Assembly: GCA_958510875.1 (NCBI GenBank)
Contig: OY294067.1
Coordinates: forward strand, 248,015,736 to 248,079,735
Direction: 5' to 3'
DNA: 64,000 bases
Origin: Endomychus coccineus
Taxonomy: Eukaryota; Arthropoda; Insecta; Coleoptera; Endomychidae
Within the stretch, counting starts at the first letter, position 1, and each line of letters opens with the position of its first letter. The notes beneath the pieces are model-generated. The model made no database searches, was not told the origin of the DNA, and was given only the letters and a program-made list of their open reading frames with translations. Of the stretch, positions 46,901 through 57,320 are shown one piece after another. The translations under genes and the position numbers were made by a program.

Positions 46901-49900
46901 CATGCTTTTCAAGTAACCGCAACTTGAAAAGGGTTAACCTCCAGTCAAAAAATAAACAATTTGCAGAGGCTGTATCTCGAAATCTAGCAGCCGGCGAAAA
47001 TTCGGTCTGTGAGAGGAATTGGTCATTGAACCGCCCTCTCAACGATAAACCATAGTGCCATCGGGTTAATGTTCAGACCATCAATATCGCCCTGGCTCCT
47101 AGACTAATATGATACGACCGGCGTATAGGAAAATCAGTTAACGATGTTGGCAGGATAAAACACCGAAAAATTCACTAATTCTGGAAAATGTCGTTCATAA
47201 AGCAGCGACGGAAGCAGAATTCGAACAATGATAATGCCATGTTCACTGAACTAAATGTCATTTGGGATCGGATGGAAAACAATAATTAAATGATTACATA
47301 TGCAAAACCTTTAATGGTACAAAAGATTCAAGGAACAAAATTTGTCATTATTTTATATTTGTTCTCAACAGCCTCCGATGGTTGCAAGAGTTGCTAAATT
47401 TGGGAATTTTTTTAATGATTGGTATGGAATGTCCCATTTGAACAACTTTTAGTTTCTGATTTAACTCTTACGACTGTATAAATTCGTTTAGGTGTCCTGG
47501 TTAAATGATTCACCAGTATAGTCTGATAGAATTAGCTTTTTGGAGTTTTTAATTCTGAGTTCGGAGAAAAAAATTGCTTCAAGTAGATAATTATGATACA
47601 AATTGAAGGAACTAAAATCGAACACTTTATAATCGTCGCAATAGGCCCAAAAAAAATGGTAAAAATGGCCAAAACAGGTTTTTCGCGTCGGACATCGTTA
47701 GATAGAGTTAAAAAAAGCTTTTGATAATCTTATGTGCCGTGAAAAGACGGAAAAAATGAACCTGATTGAACCAGCGGTGACTCCGCAAATTACAAAAAAC
47801 CATCGATTTTGCTTGAAATTTCAAATATTCATAACTCTTGTTCTTTTAAAGATTAAGAGCTGAAATTTTGATAGGTTGTAGCTTTTGTGCTCATCAAGTG
47901 CCGCACGAAATTTCAACAGGATCGGGTGTATATTTTTTGCAAACCCCGGCTTAATGCAAAAAAAGCACTTTTGTAAAATGGCCCTAAAAAAGTTGTGGTG
48001 CGATAACGCGCTATTTTTTTTAGAGGATTATCTTCAATAGCTATTGAACAGCTTATCAAATTTCCAACCTCTTATCTCTCGCTAAAACAATTATTTTAAT
48101 TGATGGTATTTCGTGCGCTTGGCTTTGAGGCGCGCGTGGAAGGGAGAGCCGCCGCGCTAGCCAACGCACACTCTATCGCACTCGGCGTTTTCGAGCGTAT
48201 GGGTTCAAAATGCAAACGCTCGTAAAAAACATCAATATCTCGGGAACCCTTGCTCGAAAATAGATGTTTTCTTCTTTAATCCGTACTACCATTCAATAAT
48301 ATTAAGATTGTGCGTATTTTCAAACTTCTGGTAATGTCGGAAGTACTCTAAAATAGTATATTATACACCAAGGTGTTGAAGACTATTATTATTGACCGAG
48401 CATCAAGATTATTTCGCGAGGGGCTTCGCCCCGAGCGGAATAAGGTGCGAGGTCTATAAATGTCTTCACCACCGTGGTGTATACAGTATCGGAAATAATT
48501 CTTCTGGGGTATAGACATAAATCTACACATGCAACAAGGAACGCAATGATATGGTAATACCACATAAACAAGAGAGACGCACTGCTATGCGCCCCTCCTC
48601 TTACCCCACCCGAGGCGTTAACTGCGACTCGCACATTCACCCCACTGGTGCTGGTATGATACTGACGTCCTACGTTCTGAGCTGACCGACCCGAAATTGT
48701 AATGCTCTCTCTTCATTAGCAAGCTATTCTTTACGCTCTCATGAAGCCACCATACCCAAGATAAATAATTTCCGAACCTGTATACTATTTTTTCCACTAC
48801 TAGCACATTAAACTAGAATTTAATATTTTTAAGTTAAATAAAATAAACAATTTGATACGTATGCTTGCGTACTTTCTGTCTGATAAAAAGTAAGTGGGCT
48901 GGAAATCAATTTTGACATTTCTATTAAATGACATTTCTCAAAAACAATATGGTTGAAATATTCACGTATACATGTGAAAAGTCGAAATGAGGGAAAATTT
49001 AAATTGCAAACCGCCAGAAATCGCAGAAAAAGTTACTGTACAGACAGTTTGGTGCAGTACCAAAAACGTAGAGATGATTTCTACTTACTACTGGCATACT
49101 TCCACGATTATGCAAGTGATAAAGAGGCCTCTACTTTATGGGCACATTCTTCTATGTTGAGATCAACTATTTCCCTTTTCTATCGTTTTCACTACTGAAA
49201 TCTTGTTTTCACTTAGTCGAATACTAACCTAAAATTTACAAAACCATCTATTATCTGTAGCCTGTAGCAAGGTTACTCACTTGAAAAATAATCAGTTTTA
49301 TTCAATGTCGTCTTCTGGTAATTCTGTGTTCTCGTGGTCTTACTCTTATTTTGTTTAAATAGTTTTGTAACATAACCAAGCTCGGCTCTGTCCGGCACTC
49401 GTAGGTTACGGTCACGATTCACAAATGTCATCAGTCATTCATGTTGAGCGCGAATTTTAAACTAATGGCATTTTTTGTATTCAAATAATTTTATCGTGTT
49501 AGGTAATTTCAAGCAGCAAATATGTTAAAGACAATCTCCTGGGTATACAAAATCACGTTGCACAAATTTTTGTTAAACAGCTATCCCTGGATTCTCAAAA
49601 CATTTGAGTTTGTTCATTATTAACCTAGGTCAACAATAGAGAAAATTATTAACCACTACTAGAGAAATTCAACTTCTCAGCAGGCTAGGAGACTCAATAA
49701 TTGTCAACTACACAGCTAGTAGTGGGAAAAAATACATTGCGCTATTCGATCTATTCATTATTACTATTTATTCGCTATTTTCGAATGTGAATGGTATTTT
49801 AACATATTTTTCATTGTAACATGTCAAATAACGATGAAAAGTAATACAAACAATTTGAAAAGTTACATTGATGAAACGTATTTAGTACATATTGTACTGA

Positions 49901-51663
49901 AAATTTTAATGAAAGTAGTAATATACGAAATTGCTCTCACTTATAGCATGTAAAACATTACAAAATATTTTGTTATTTACTTCAGTTCCAGAGATATTGT
50001 TGTTTTTTACGAGCGTTTGCATTTTGAACCCATACGCTCGAAAACGCCGTATAGTCGAGGTGCGGTAGTGTGGTCTAGCGCGGAGCTCACCCTTCCACGC
50101 GCGCCACACAGCCAAGCGCACGAAATACTATTATTTAAAATAATTGTTTTAGCAATTGACTGAAAATTTGGTAAGATGTTGAAAACTGTTGAAGAAGATG
50201 ATCCCGTAAAAAGAATAGCCCTTACCTCACCGCAACTTTTTTAGGTCCATTTTACAAAAGTGCAAAAAGTGTACATACGATCTTGCTGAAATTCTGTGTG
50301 GTACTTGGTGGGCATAAAAGCTATAACCTATTGAAATTTCAGCTTCAAATCTTTAAAAGAACAAGAGTTATAAATATTTGAAATTTCGAACAAAATCGAT
50401 GGTTTTTTGCAATTTGCGGGGTCACCGCTGGTCCAATCGGGTTCATTCGCAGCTCATTTTTTCCGTCTTTTCACGGCGCATAAGCTTTTTTCTTTTTAAC
50501 TCAATCCGACGATGTCCGACGCGAAAAACCGGTTTTGGCCATTTTTACCATTTTTTTTGGACCATTTGCGATGATCAAAAAGTGTTCGATTTTAGTTACT
50601 TCTATTTGTATCATAATTATCTACATAAGGCAATTTTTTTCTCCGAGCTCAGAAATATGCAAAAATTACCGACATTCATTGCTAATTCGATCATACTAGT
50701 ACTTAAATAACGATTCTCGAAGTAATAATATCATTTAACATCAAACAATGTTTCACATGCTTGATTTTCTTCTAAAATTGTGTTATTTCGTGAGTAATAA
50801 ATGAATTTGAATTTTCAGGTGAACGACCATATCAATGCGAATTTTGTGGGGCCACATTCAGTCAAAGATCAAATTTACAGTCGCATAAAAGAGCAACGCA
50901 CTATGACGATAAGAGGCACAAATGCGAAGAGTGTGGAAAAGCTTTCAAGAGACGTAGATTATTAGATTATCATCTGAAAGCTGCCCATACAGGAGAGAGA
51001 CCGTTTAAATGTACTGTATGTGAAGCAACGTTCGTTTACCCTGAACACTTTAAAAAACACAGGAGGATTCACACTGGCGAAAAACCGTTTTTGTGTGAAG
51101 TTTGTGGCAAAGCGTTCAACAGTCGTGATAATCGAAACGCTCATAGATTCGTTCACTCTGACAAAAAGCCGTACGAATGTTTGGTTTGTGGTACCGGATT
51201 CATGCGAAAACCACTTTTGTATCAACATATGCAAGCTCAAGGTCATTTGAATGATACGATTGTCGTGAATCAACCAAGACTTACGACCGACGACGATCAG
51301 CTTGTCACGGTAAATGCTGACGGAGAAATGGAGATTGTTGACCCGTCCAGCGTTACAGAAGATTCGAAACTGTACATAGCTGAGCATGTGTTAGCAGATG
51401 AAGATGTTATGGGTGAACATGAAGATGGCGGAAGGGCTGTTGAACATATCATTATCGACGGTCAACAAATAAGTTTTGCTGAGGATGGAGAAGGGGAATT
51501 AGTAGGTGATGAATATGAAGAACTTATTACTAGTGATGTACTGGCAGATGGTGAAACACAGATCATTGAAACCCCTGACGGACCTATGCAGTTAGTGAAA
51601 GTTCGTATTCCAGATGATCACGGGGGCGAACAAGAAGCCTGGGTTAAAATTGTACCAGAATGA
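40944..51663 (+). CDS. ZAD domain, 13-finger C2H2 zinc-finger protein
   Basis: Predicted nuclear DNA-binding transcription factor of the insect ZAD family. Exons: 40944-41021, 41082-41453, 43043-43664, 45739-46242, 50819-51663, with GT-AG borders and matching phases, 806 residues. The ZAD (zinc-associated homodimerisation domain) spans exons 1-2: CLIC near the start, CKKC about 60 residues later. A Glu/Asp-rich linker follows. Exon 3 holds two fingers, the first degenerate (C-x2-C...HMMDAH). Exon 4 holds six, with TGIRP/TGYKP linkers. Exon 5 holds five (first CEFCGATFSQRSNLQSHKR). It ends in an acidic tail of about 140 residues, possibly activating. The exon 3 acceptor (CCAAAG at 43042) is weak and chosen by frame. 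An acceptor-like TTTTTAG just before the ATG suggests an upstream 5' UTR exon. Orthology not assigned. Confidence 0.92.
41782..42756. mobile_element. Tc1/mariner-superfamily transposon derivative
   Basis: Ends CAGGGTGTTTCAGTTTTTTC and inverted copy ...GAAACACCCTG, flanked by TA at 41780-41781 and 42757-42758. Inside on the minus strand is a C-terminal transposase fragment. The right subterminal region (42545-42700) also exists inverted at 42170-42330, so the element is internally rearranged. Lies in intron 2 of the ZAD gene. Confidence 0.88.
42350..42570 (-). pseudogene. C-terminal fragment of an IS630/Tc1-mariner-type transposase
   Basis: MKRWIGRGGPVAWP then RSPDFNPLDFFAWGYLKNKV, the conserved RSPDLNPLDFFLWGYLK block with the last catalytic acidic residue. 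The N-terminal DNA-binding and first two catalytic Asp regions are missing. Confidence 0.8.
43778..43801. repeat. Palindrome GTGACGTC-8 nt-GACGTCAC
   Basis: Perfect 8 bp arms around ATCGATGA. The same arms surround GCATCGAA at 29704-29727. It adjoins the 3' tail of the non-LTR element at 43805. Confidence 0.8.
43805..44850 (-). mobile_element. 3' half of a non-LTR retrotransposon (CR1/Jockey type)
   Basis: Minus-strand reading from 44850: QGSHIGPLLFLLFINDISEV, then catalytic FADDFKLYRII, a shift near 44690, LARWCDINMLHLNINKC, DLGILFDSKVTFKTHID, IERVQNKFLRSCAFKLGY and to the stop at 43934. It ends with a (AAATA/AAAT)n tail at 43809-43840. The 276-residue block 44764-43934 is open. 5'-truncated, with one frameshift. 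Antisense in intron 3 of the ZAD gene. Confidence 0.88.
44855..44945 (-). repeat. Dispersed repeat shared with 29600-29690
   Basis: In reverse complement it reads AACCTTTTATACTGACACTT, GTCACCTGGACTATCAAAAT, GTACCACGG..., CTTGCACGGAATAAAG. It aligns with 29611-29690 (AACCTTGTTTTATACTGACA, TATCAAAATGTACCACAG, CTTGTACAGGATAAAG). Confidence 0.65.
45240..45690 (+). repeat. Imperfect tandem units GGTCGCTG-ACACGA...ACCTGGGGACCA
   Basis: Three degenerate units begin at about 45275, 45422 and 45568 (GGTCGCTGGACACAAATATG, GGTCGCTGAACACGATTCTG, AGTAGCTGATCACGAATATG). Between them are CTGGGGACCA(C/G)GAAG and GTCAT(C)CACGAGGTTTT. Related wording occurs in the foldback at 55740. Noncoding, in intron 3 of the ZAD gene. 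Confidence 0.65.
46284..46714. mobile_element. 431 bp foldback MITE in ZAD gene intron 4
   Basis: TAATTGGTCATTATTTGGAC and its inverted copy bound a near-perfect palindrome: TTTGTGGCTAAACCTTGCGG, ATGATGGCACCA, GAGTGTGG/CACTCC..TGCCTATTTCAACCC. The centre is near 46500 (about 75 bp loop). No coding sequence. Confidence 0.85.
47511..50702. mobile_element. 3.2 kb foldback element in ZAD gene intron 4
   Basis: Left arm about 47511-48240 and right arm about 49998-50702 are inverted copies. Matching blocks include TTCGGAGAAAAAAATTGC, ATTATGATACAAATTGAAG, TTTTTCGCGTCGGACATCG, ATAACGCGCT..., GCGCTTGGCTTTGAGGCGCG and GAACCCATACGCTCGAAAAC. About 1.76 kb of non-inverted DNA lies between the arms. End points are approximate because terminal identity is lower. 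No open frame inside looks like a transposase. Confidence 0.78.
48351..48485. repeat. 135 bp GC-tipped hairpin inside the foldback spacer
   Basis: ATACACCAAGGTGTTGAAGAC at the left pairs with GTCTTCACCACCGTGGTGTAT at the right. The interior pairs again (GACCGAGCA...TTATTTCGC with GCGGAATAA...TGCGAGGTC), ending in GGGGC-TTC-GCCCC at the tip. Confidence 0.75.
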
Positions 51664-51699
51664 TAAATAGAGTAATTATTGAAATGTAGAAAATGGCTT

Positions 51700-54009
51700 T
51701 GTATATTTCGTGAATTTTTGTTTATATGTTACATAGTAGGAAGTAAAAGTTGAATATTTATTGCTCTAGCTTTTAATTTAATTATTTATTAATGAACTAG
51801 TCCAGGCATTTAAGGAGGAAAATCGACTTTTGTCCGAATTTCCGCGAGGTCTAATTTTTGTCTATTCTTATGTATTTTGATACGCCGAACACGATGGTGT
51901 AGTTTAAATTTGAATTAACCCTGTGCTCGAAAAACTATGAACATTTTTTGGACCCAAAAATTGTCATTTTTCGATTTTTTCCGTTTTGAGACTAAACTAT
52001 GGGTTGTATGGGAAAATGTTTGAACAAAAGTTGCTGGACAAACAATACTCGATTTTTGGCTCTGGTTCGAAGTCGATTCCAGGTCGTGAGCCCAAGATAG
52101 GGCCCATTTAGTGTGTTTTTTAGCACATTGGTAAATGGAGTATATGTCACAAGTTTTTGTTTTTTTTTCATATTCTGTTTAGGTGGAAAGATGTATTTTT
52201 ATTTCTCTTCTTTCGGTTCCTGGTAATTTGACCTACCTCATTTTTTGGCGCCAAAATCGGCCATTTTGAAAATTCCGTATTTTACAGATTTCAGACGAAA
52301 TACGTTATCGATCTAAAACTAAATTGATTCGATAGATTTTAATATTCTGCACCTAACATCCGAAATTCAAGCATTTTGGTCCAAAGACAACTTTGGCGCC
52401 ATTTTGAAAATTTTAGGCCACCGAAAAATTCAAATTTTTCTAGGTTAGACATTTTTTTTACGAAATCCAAGTTCTACGTTCTGTTGGAGATTTTTATAGC
52501 GAGTCTTTTAAGTCCAAACAGATCGATTTGGGTGGAGTAGAAATGAAGCTATCCTAATAAATGTGTTTGGGTCTCTAGAGGACCCAATTTTGGGCCTATC
52601 GACAAAGTTTCGGAGCAAATTACAGAGAAATACATCGGATATTTAGGTTTGAAACAGCGTACGGAAATTCGTTCACAATTCCAAGTTATAACTATTTTCA
52701 TCATAAAAAACTAGCGCGGAATTTCATTTAGCGACAATAAGCGAGGGTCGGTACAATAGATTCCACGCGGGAAATCATACTTTTTTAAATGTTTTAAAAT
52801 GCACCTGAATGCTTATAGTCGTTTTGTGTGAATTTGTGAGTGTATGTAGACGTGTGAACGTGTATATGTCACCGTGACATGATATCATTATAGGGTGTTA
52901 CGTATCAAAATCATCATCGTCTAATATACTTATTTCTGGCTCGGGGCAATTAGAACATTATTTACCTTCACAATGCTTACATATAAGCTTCAAGGTAATC
53001 CTATTTTTTTCCACGACGACTATAAATCATAAAACATATCCTAATGTTTTTTTATTGAAAACGTAGGTATTTTAATTAGCATCCATAAAGCACACTTCTG
53101 TAAAATGTTTATTGCATCTTACAGATTTTTTTGAAATAAAAAAATTATCTCTGGTCCAGAAGGTCGTAGATCAAACATTTTCTTTTGGTAATTCGTGAAA
53201 AAATATCAGGGATCGGTTTCCGTCAAAGATATTCCCCTAAAATGAAAATTGTAAAACTCATCTCAAAAAAACATGTTCAAAAAAGGTGCAATTTTTTCAG
53301 TCATTTTTTAACCCTTAGAATTCAAAAAATCGCTAATTTCTTTAATAACATTATAGCACAACTCTCCAAGAAGAAAACAAGCTCGGAATCGTTACTCTAG
53401 GACCATCCGCTGAGAAGATCTAGCCAATTTATGAAAGCGTCTTTTTTTCGAAAAATTATCAAGATTTTCAATTTATAACGACTTCTCGATATCCCGATTT
53501 TCAACGGTTTTTTAAATATAACTCAAAAAGTATGAAAGATATCGATAATTGTCTTAGAAGCAAATCGATAGATCTATTTGATACCTACAACTTTTTTCAA
53601 TCTGAGCTAGTTTTTGACTTATTTGAGAAAAACCTGTTTTTGCAACTTTGCCAATTTTTTAGGTTATGTTCGCCATTCCGGATCGAGTTGCATGAAACAG
53701 AAACTCGACCTCAAATTCAATTTCCTATACGCTCATATTTTTTTCCCAGTATTAATTTCTTCACTCACTTCTGTCTATTGCATGGACTAAGTGTCCACGA
53801 GAGTAGTGCATTTTGGTCCAGTGACCTAGGCCCTTTAACCTTTAACCACCAACTTTGTTTCTACTTCAAATCAATATGTTGGAAGTGTCCCGTCCTCAGC
53901 TTTTCAGATTCAAATGAACCAAAGGAGCGAGACAATTAAGATCTGGCAACGATTTTGAAATGGGGATCTGATAATCTAGGGGTTTAATCCAACCAAACTC
54001 AAGATTTTA
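51700..54009. other. Downstream of the ZAD gene, repeat-like but unclassified
   Basis: About 2.3 kb. 51790-52740 and 53150-53700 have the G/T/A-rich wording of mobile-element interiors (for example ATCGATTTTTTCCG-like runs). No inverted terminal repeat, transposase or exon could be read. The open frames at 53185-53400 and 53532-53939 have no motif. Confidence 0.4.
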
Positions 54010-54510
54010 TTTTCTCCATGACGACAGATCCCACAATCCCTAATATGATGGCGGGTACAAATATTCCTATGAAGTCCTCCATATCCATGCTCGGTATCAC
54101 CACCAACAGGACCATCTCGTGGGATGATGAGAGTACCATTGCGAAAACCACTTCACATCGTCTTACATTTTCTATTCCGTGCCAAGAGCTACTTTACAAT
54201 CCAGCAAATCATAATTACAAAGAACCATGTCCTTTTCTATAGATATTTCCATGAGCGGTGTTCGTCAGAAATCTCATGTTACTCCACCACGAGAGATTCT
54301 AGGTAGGCGGACTAAACGAGCTCTAGCTAGACATCCATTAAATGTCAAGCTTGAGACCTGCCGAACTTAATTTTTTCTATCAAACGGTCAAGTTCTGGAA
54401 CTCTGTCTACCGAGGCCTTCAACCTCCCAACATTCGAAAAAAATTCTAATGCCTATCTCTCCCAACTTTCCACCGCTGGCACACAGGATATTCTTCAAAC
54501 ATTATAGGTT
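54010..54510 (+). mobile_element. C-terminal relic of a non-LTR retrotransposon
   Basis: Reads MKSSISMLGITTNRTISWDD, then IAKTTSHRLTF, FYRYFHERCSSEI, and later FFYQTVKLWNSV and NLPTFEKN across frames. This order is that of the region after the catalytic YADD in insect Jockey/CR1-like elements. Several stops and shifts; 5' part lost. Confidence 0.7.
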
Positions 54511-54984
54511 TTCCTCGCGTTTAGTCAAAATCAACTAAAACTACTACTAAAGTACTAAGGAAATTCTGCTACCACGTAGCCATCATCAGAGTAATCTTCT
54601 GTATCCACAGTTGTGAACTCTTTTAGTTTATTAATGAAAAAAGCCTGATTACAAATCTAACGACGATAAAACTGATTTTTTTAGGGATGCTTCAACTGTC
54701 ATCAGGGGAACAAAGGAAAATTAAAGTGAAACAGAATAAACCTTGACATGTAAAAAGATTGTTTTGGTTAAATGGGGAAAAACTTGCGGAACCAAAGGGC
54801 CATTCATATGGTAGTATAAAATTTTCAATATCATTTTTCTATTTAATTTTTTCCTGGTGTTACCGCCAAAAATGGAACAAAATGAAGAATAGTTCATGGC
54901 AACTTTTCAAGTGTTTTTGATTCTTCACTCCTAGATATGTATAACTTGTGACGGTTCGAATCAGTTTCAGCACTGGCCGTTTTT

Positions 54985-55300
54985 GTCTGATTCTCAAGTA
55001 ATGACATCTTCAACTACAGTTTTACTGTGTAGTGGTTTTTTATACTATCCATATATTTTACACATTGATGCGTTACAATTTCAATTATTTATGTTTCGTT
55101 CTTTGTTGCGACATATACATTTTTAATTGAAATTAATGCGATAAAGATCCTCCGTGCTTAGTAAAATTAGTTGAAAGAATCCAGCACTCAAGTTGATGTA
55201 AATTATTTTTCAAACGTTTACTGATGATACTCGTGAGACCGAAACGAAAATATATTTTACACGTGTTAATGTGACCTATTTCCGAAGAATTTACATATAA
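54985..55300 (+). repeat. Penelope-associated terminal segment, copy 2 (solo)
   Basis: Matches 37065-37425 in order: TTTTTGTCTGATTCTCAAGT, TTTACACATTGATGCG, ATACATTTTTAATTGAAA, GTTGATGTAAATTA, CTGATGA..GAGACCGAAACG, GTTAATGTGACCTAT. No adjacent Penelope coding sequence is seen, so it is a solo copy. Confidence 0.7.
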
Positions 55301-55739
55301 TTCATACCTTGATCAAAAATCATTATATAGATGTAAGTACTAAGTAAACCTCTGATTGATCTTTTTATAAAACATAGCCCAATTCGATATAATTTGTGTT
55401 CAGTAAAGGATAAGGTATTATGAAAGATTATATAGTCCAAGATCTAGCCCAGGGTTTTCCTATCACCTAGATTGTCTGTGAAAAAATAATTAAAATTGAC
55501 ATTCTGGAAGGATACAATTTTTAACATTAATCCTGAACTCATTGCCAATGACCCAAATTAATATATCTAGGTCAGCCTGCAACTTAATTGCATCGAAAGA
55601 CTAGTTATTGTTGAATATAATTTTACCTCAGTATAATCAGAAGAATTAATATTGGTTTTCAGATCATTAATAACATTGACTAAATATAAAATGGGTCCAT
55701 GGAGTTAACCTTCTGGAAGGTATATACATATCCGTAGTA
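55301..55739. other. Intergenic, nothing recognised
   Basis: AT-rich with no motif I can support. Confidence 0.4.
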
Positions 55740-56784
55740 TAGTCCAGGCTATGAACTGGAAAAAAAAACATGTAAGTTCGTATCGAAAAATTTTTTTTGT
55801 ATTAGTTTCAGGTTCTCAGGATCATTCATACACCTTGAAACCCTTGGCGACCCCAACACCACCCATCAAGGGGTGAAAATGACCCGAAATCTCCAAGTCT
55901 TGAATTGTATTTTAAACAAAAAAAGGTATTTTGGCATTTCGAATGCACCTAGGGTTTTTTTTTTGGGTCGCTGAACACGAATCCGTAGTCAGATTTACTT
56001 GCAATCCATCGTATGGGTGGTCAAATCGACAAAATTGGCCAATTTCGCACCCCTAATGTAATTTTGCAATTTACGTGTTTTTGGAGTTTCAAATGCACCA
56101 AGGGTTTTTTTTGGGTCGCTGAACAGGAATCCGTAGCCATATTTACTTGCAATCCATCGTAGGGGTGGTAAAATCGACGAAATTGACCAATGTTGCACCC
56201 CTATATGTTATTTTGCAACTTGCGTGTTTTTGGCATTTCGAATGCATCAATCGCTGAATACGATTCCGAAGCCAGATTTACTCTGAAGTAATTTTAAAAT
56301 GCAAAAATAATAAAAAACTTAGAAGCGTGTCAAATTAGTCATTTTTCCCACCCCTACGATGATATTCGAGTATATCTGGCTTCGGAATCGTATTCAGCGA
56401 CCCAAAAAACCTCCTTGGTGCATTCGAAATGCCTAAAACACGTAAATTGCAGAATAACATATAGGGGTGCGAAATTGGCCAATTTTGTCGATTTGACCAC
56501 CCCTACTATGGATTTCAAGTAAATCTGGCTACGGATTCGTGTTCAGCGACCCAAAAAACCTCCTAGGTGCACTCGAAATGCCAAAATACCTTTTTTTGTA
56601 GAAAATACAATTCAAGACTTGGAGATTTTCGCCCCCAATGGGTGAGGTTGGGGTTCCCATGAGGTTTCAAGGTGTATGAATGATCCTGAGAACCTCCTGA
56701 AGCTAATGCAAACAAATTTTTTTTGATTCGAACTTACATGTTTTTTTTTATTATAGCTAAAATCCTGGTTCACAGCCTGGACTA
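55740..56784. mobile_element. 1.05 kb foldback element with internal 148 bp tandem repeat
   Basis: TAGTCCAGGCTATGAACTGG at the left and its inverted copy at the right. Arms match through AACATGTAAGTTCG, TCAGGATCATTCATACACC, AATCTCCAAGTCTTGAATTG and so on to a centre near 56300. GTAGT(A/T) lies on both sides. Within the left arm GGGTCGCTGAACACGAATCC recurs 148 bp apart (55965 and 56113). No coding sequence. Confidence 0.8.
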
Positions 56785-57320
56785 GTAGTTTTAATGATGT
56801 TTACTTCAATTGTAATTGAGGTGTAGTTTTTCAGTTTTTCTATCAATTTTCAATCAACACCCAACTCGTTTCCTGTCGACAGAAACTTATTTTCATTGAT
56901 TTACATTAAACACTTTGAACCAAATTTTTAAACCAATACAATACAATTCGTTTGTTGTATAACTTTTACTAGTTTTGTAATAATAAATTAAAATTAAAAC
57001 TATATGTATATGAAATGTAATTATTATTATCAAACTTCAAACAATATATATATACAAGAAAACATTGATTTTATGAAGTAGAACAAAAACATTACATCAT
57101 GAGTAATAATATTTCCATTTATTCCTCTCTTATTAATACTGACTTTTTTTAAAGCTTAAGTGTTGAATTTCAAAATGGAAGATAAAATCAGAGACATATT
57201 AGATATAACCACAACATATTTCATTCTAAGTAAACTGTAAAAAACCATCTAAACATAATAGTACAAAGTATGAAAAACAACAATGCATAAAACAAGGGAA
57301 TTCAACTAAATCACATGAAA
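56785..57320. other. 3' flank of Rrp1
   Basis: AT-rich, carries the probable 3' UTR of the minus-strand endonuclease gene. No other feature seen. Confidence 0.4.
57118..57123 (-). terminator. Candidate Rrp1 polyadenylation signal
   Basis: TTTATT on the plus strand gives AATAAA on the gene strand about 200 bp after the stop codon. Confidence 0.4.

Noticed and set aside
48389..48640. Minus-strand 83-residue open frame in the large foldback spacer
   Set aside because: The apparent protein (..ARGEAPREII..) is the translation of one side of a hairpin, with no domain and no partner exon.
54950..54970. GGTTCGAATC as a tRNA/SINE B box
   Set aside because: No A box at the expected distance and no cloverleaf could be drawn; a chance match in a 64 kb AT-rich window is likely.
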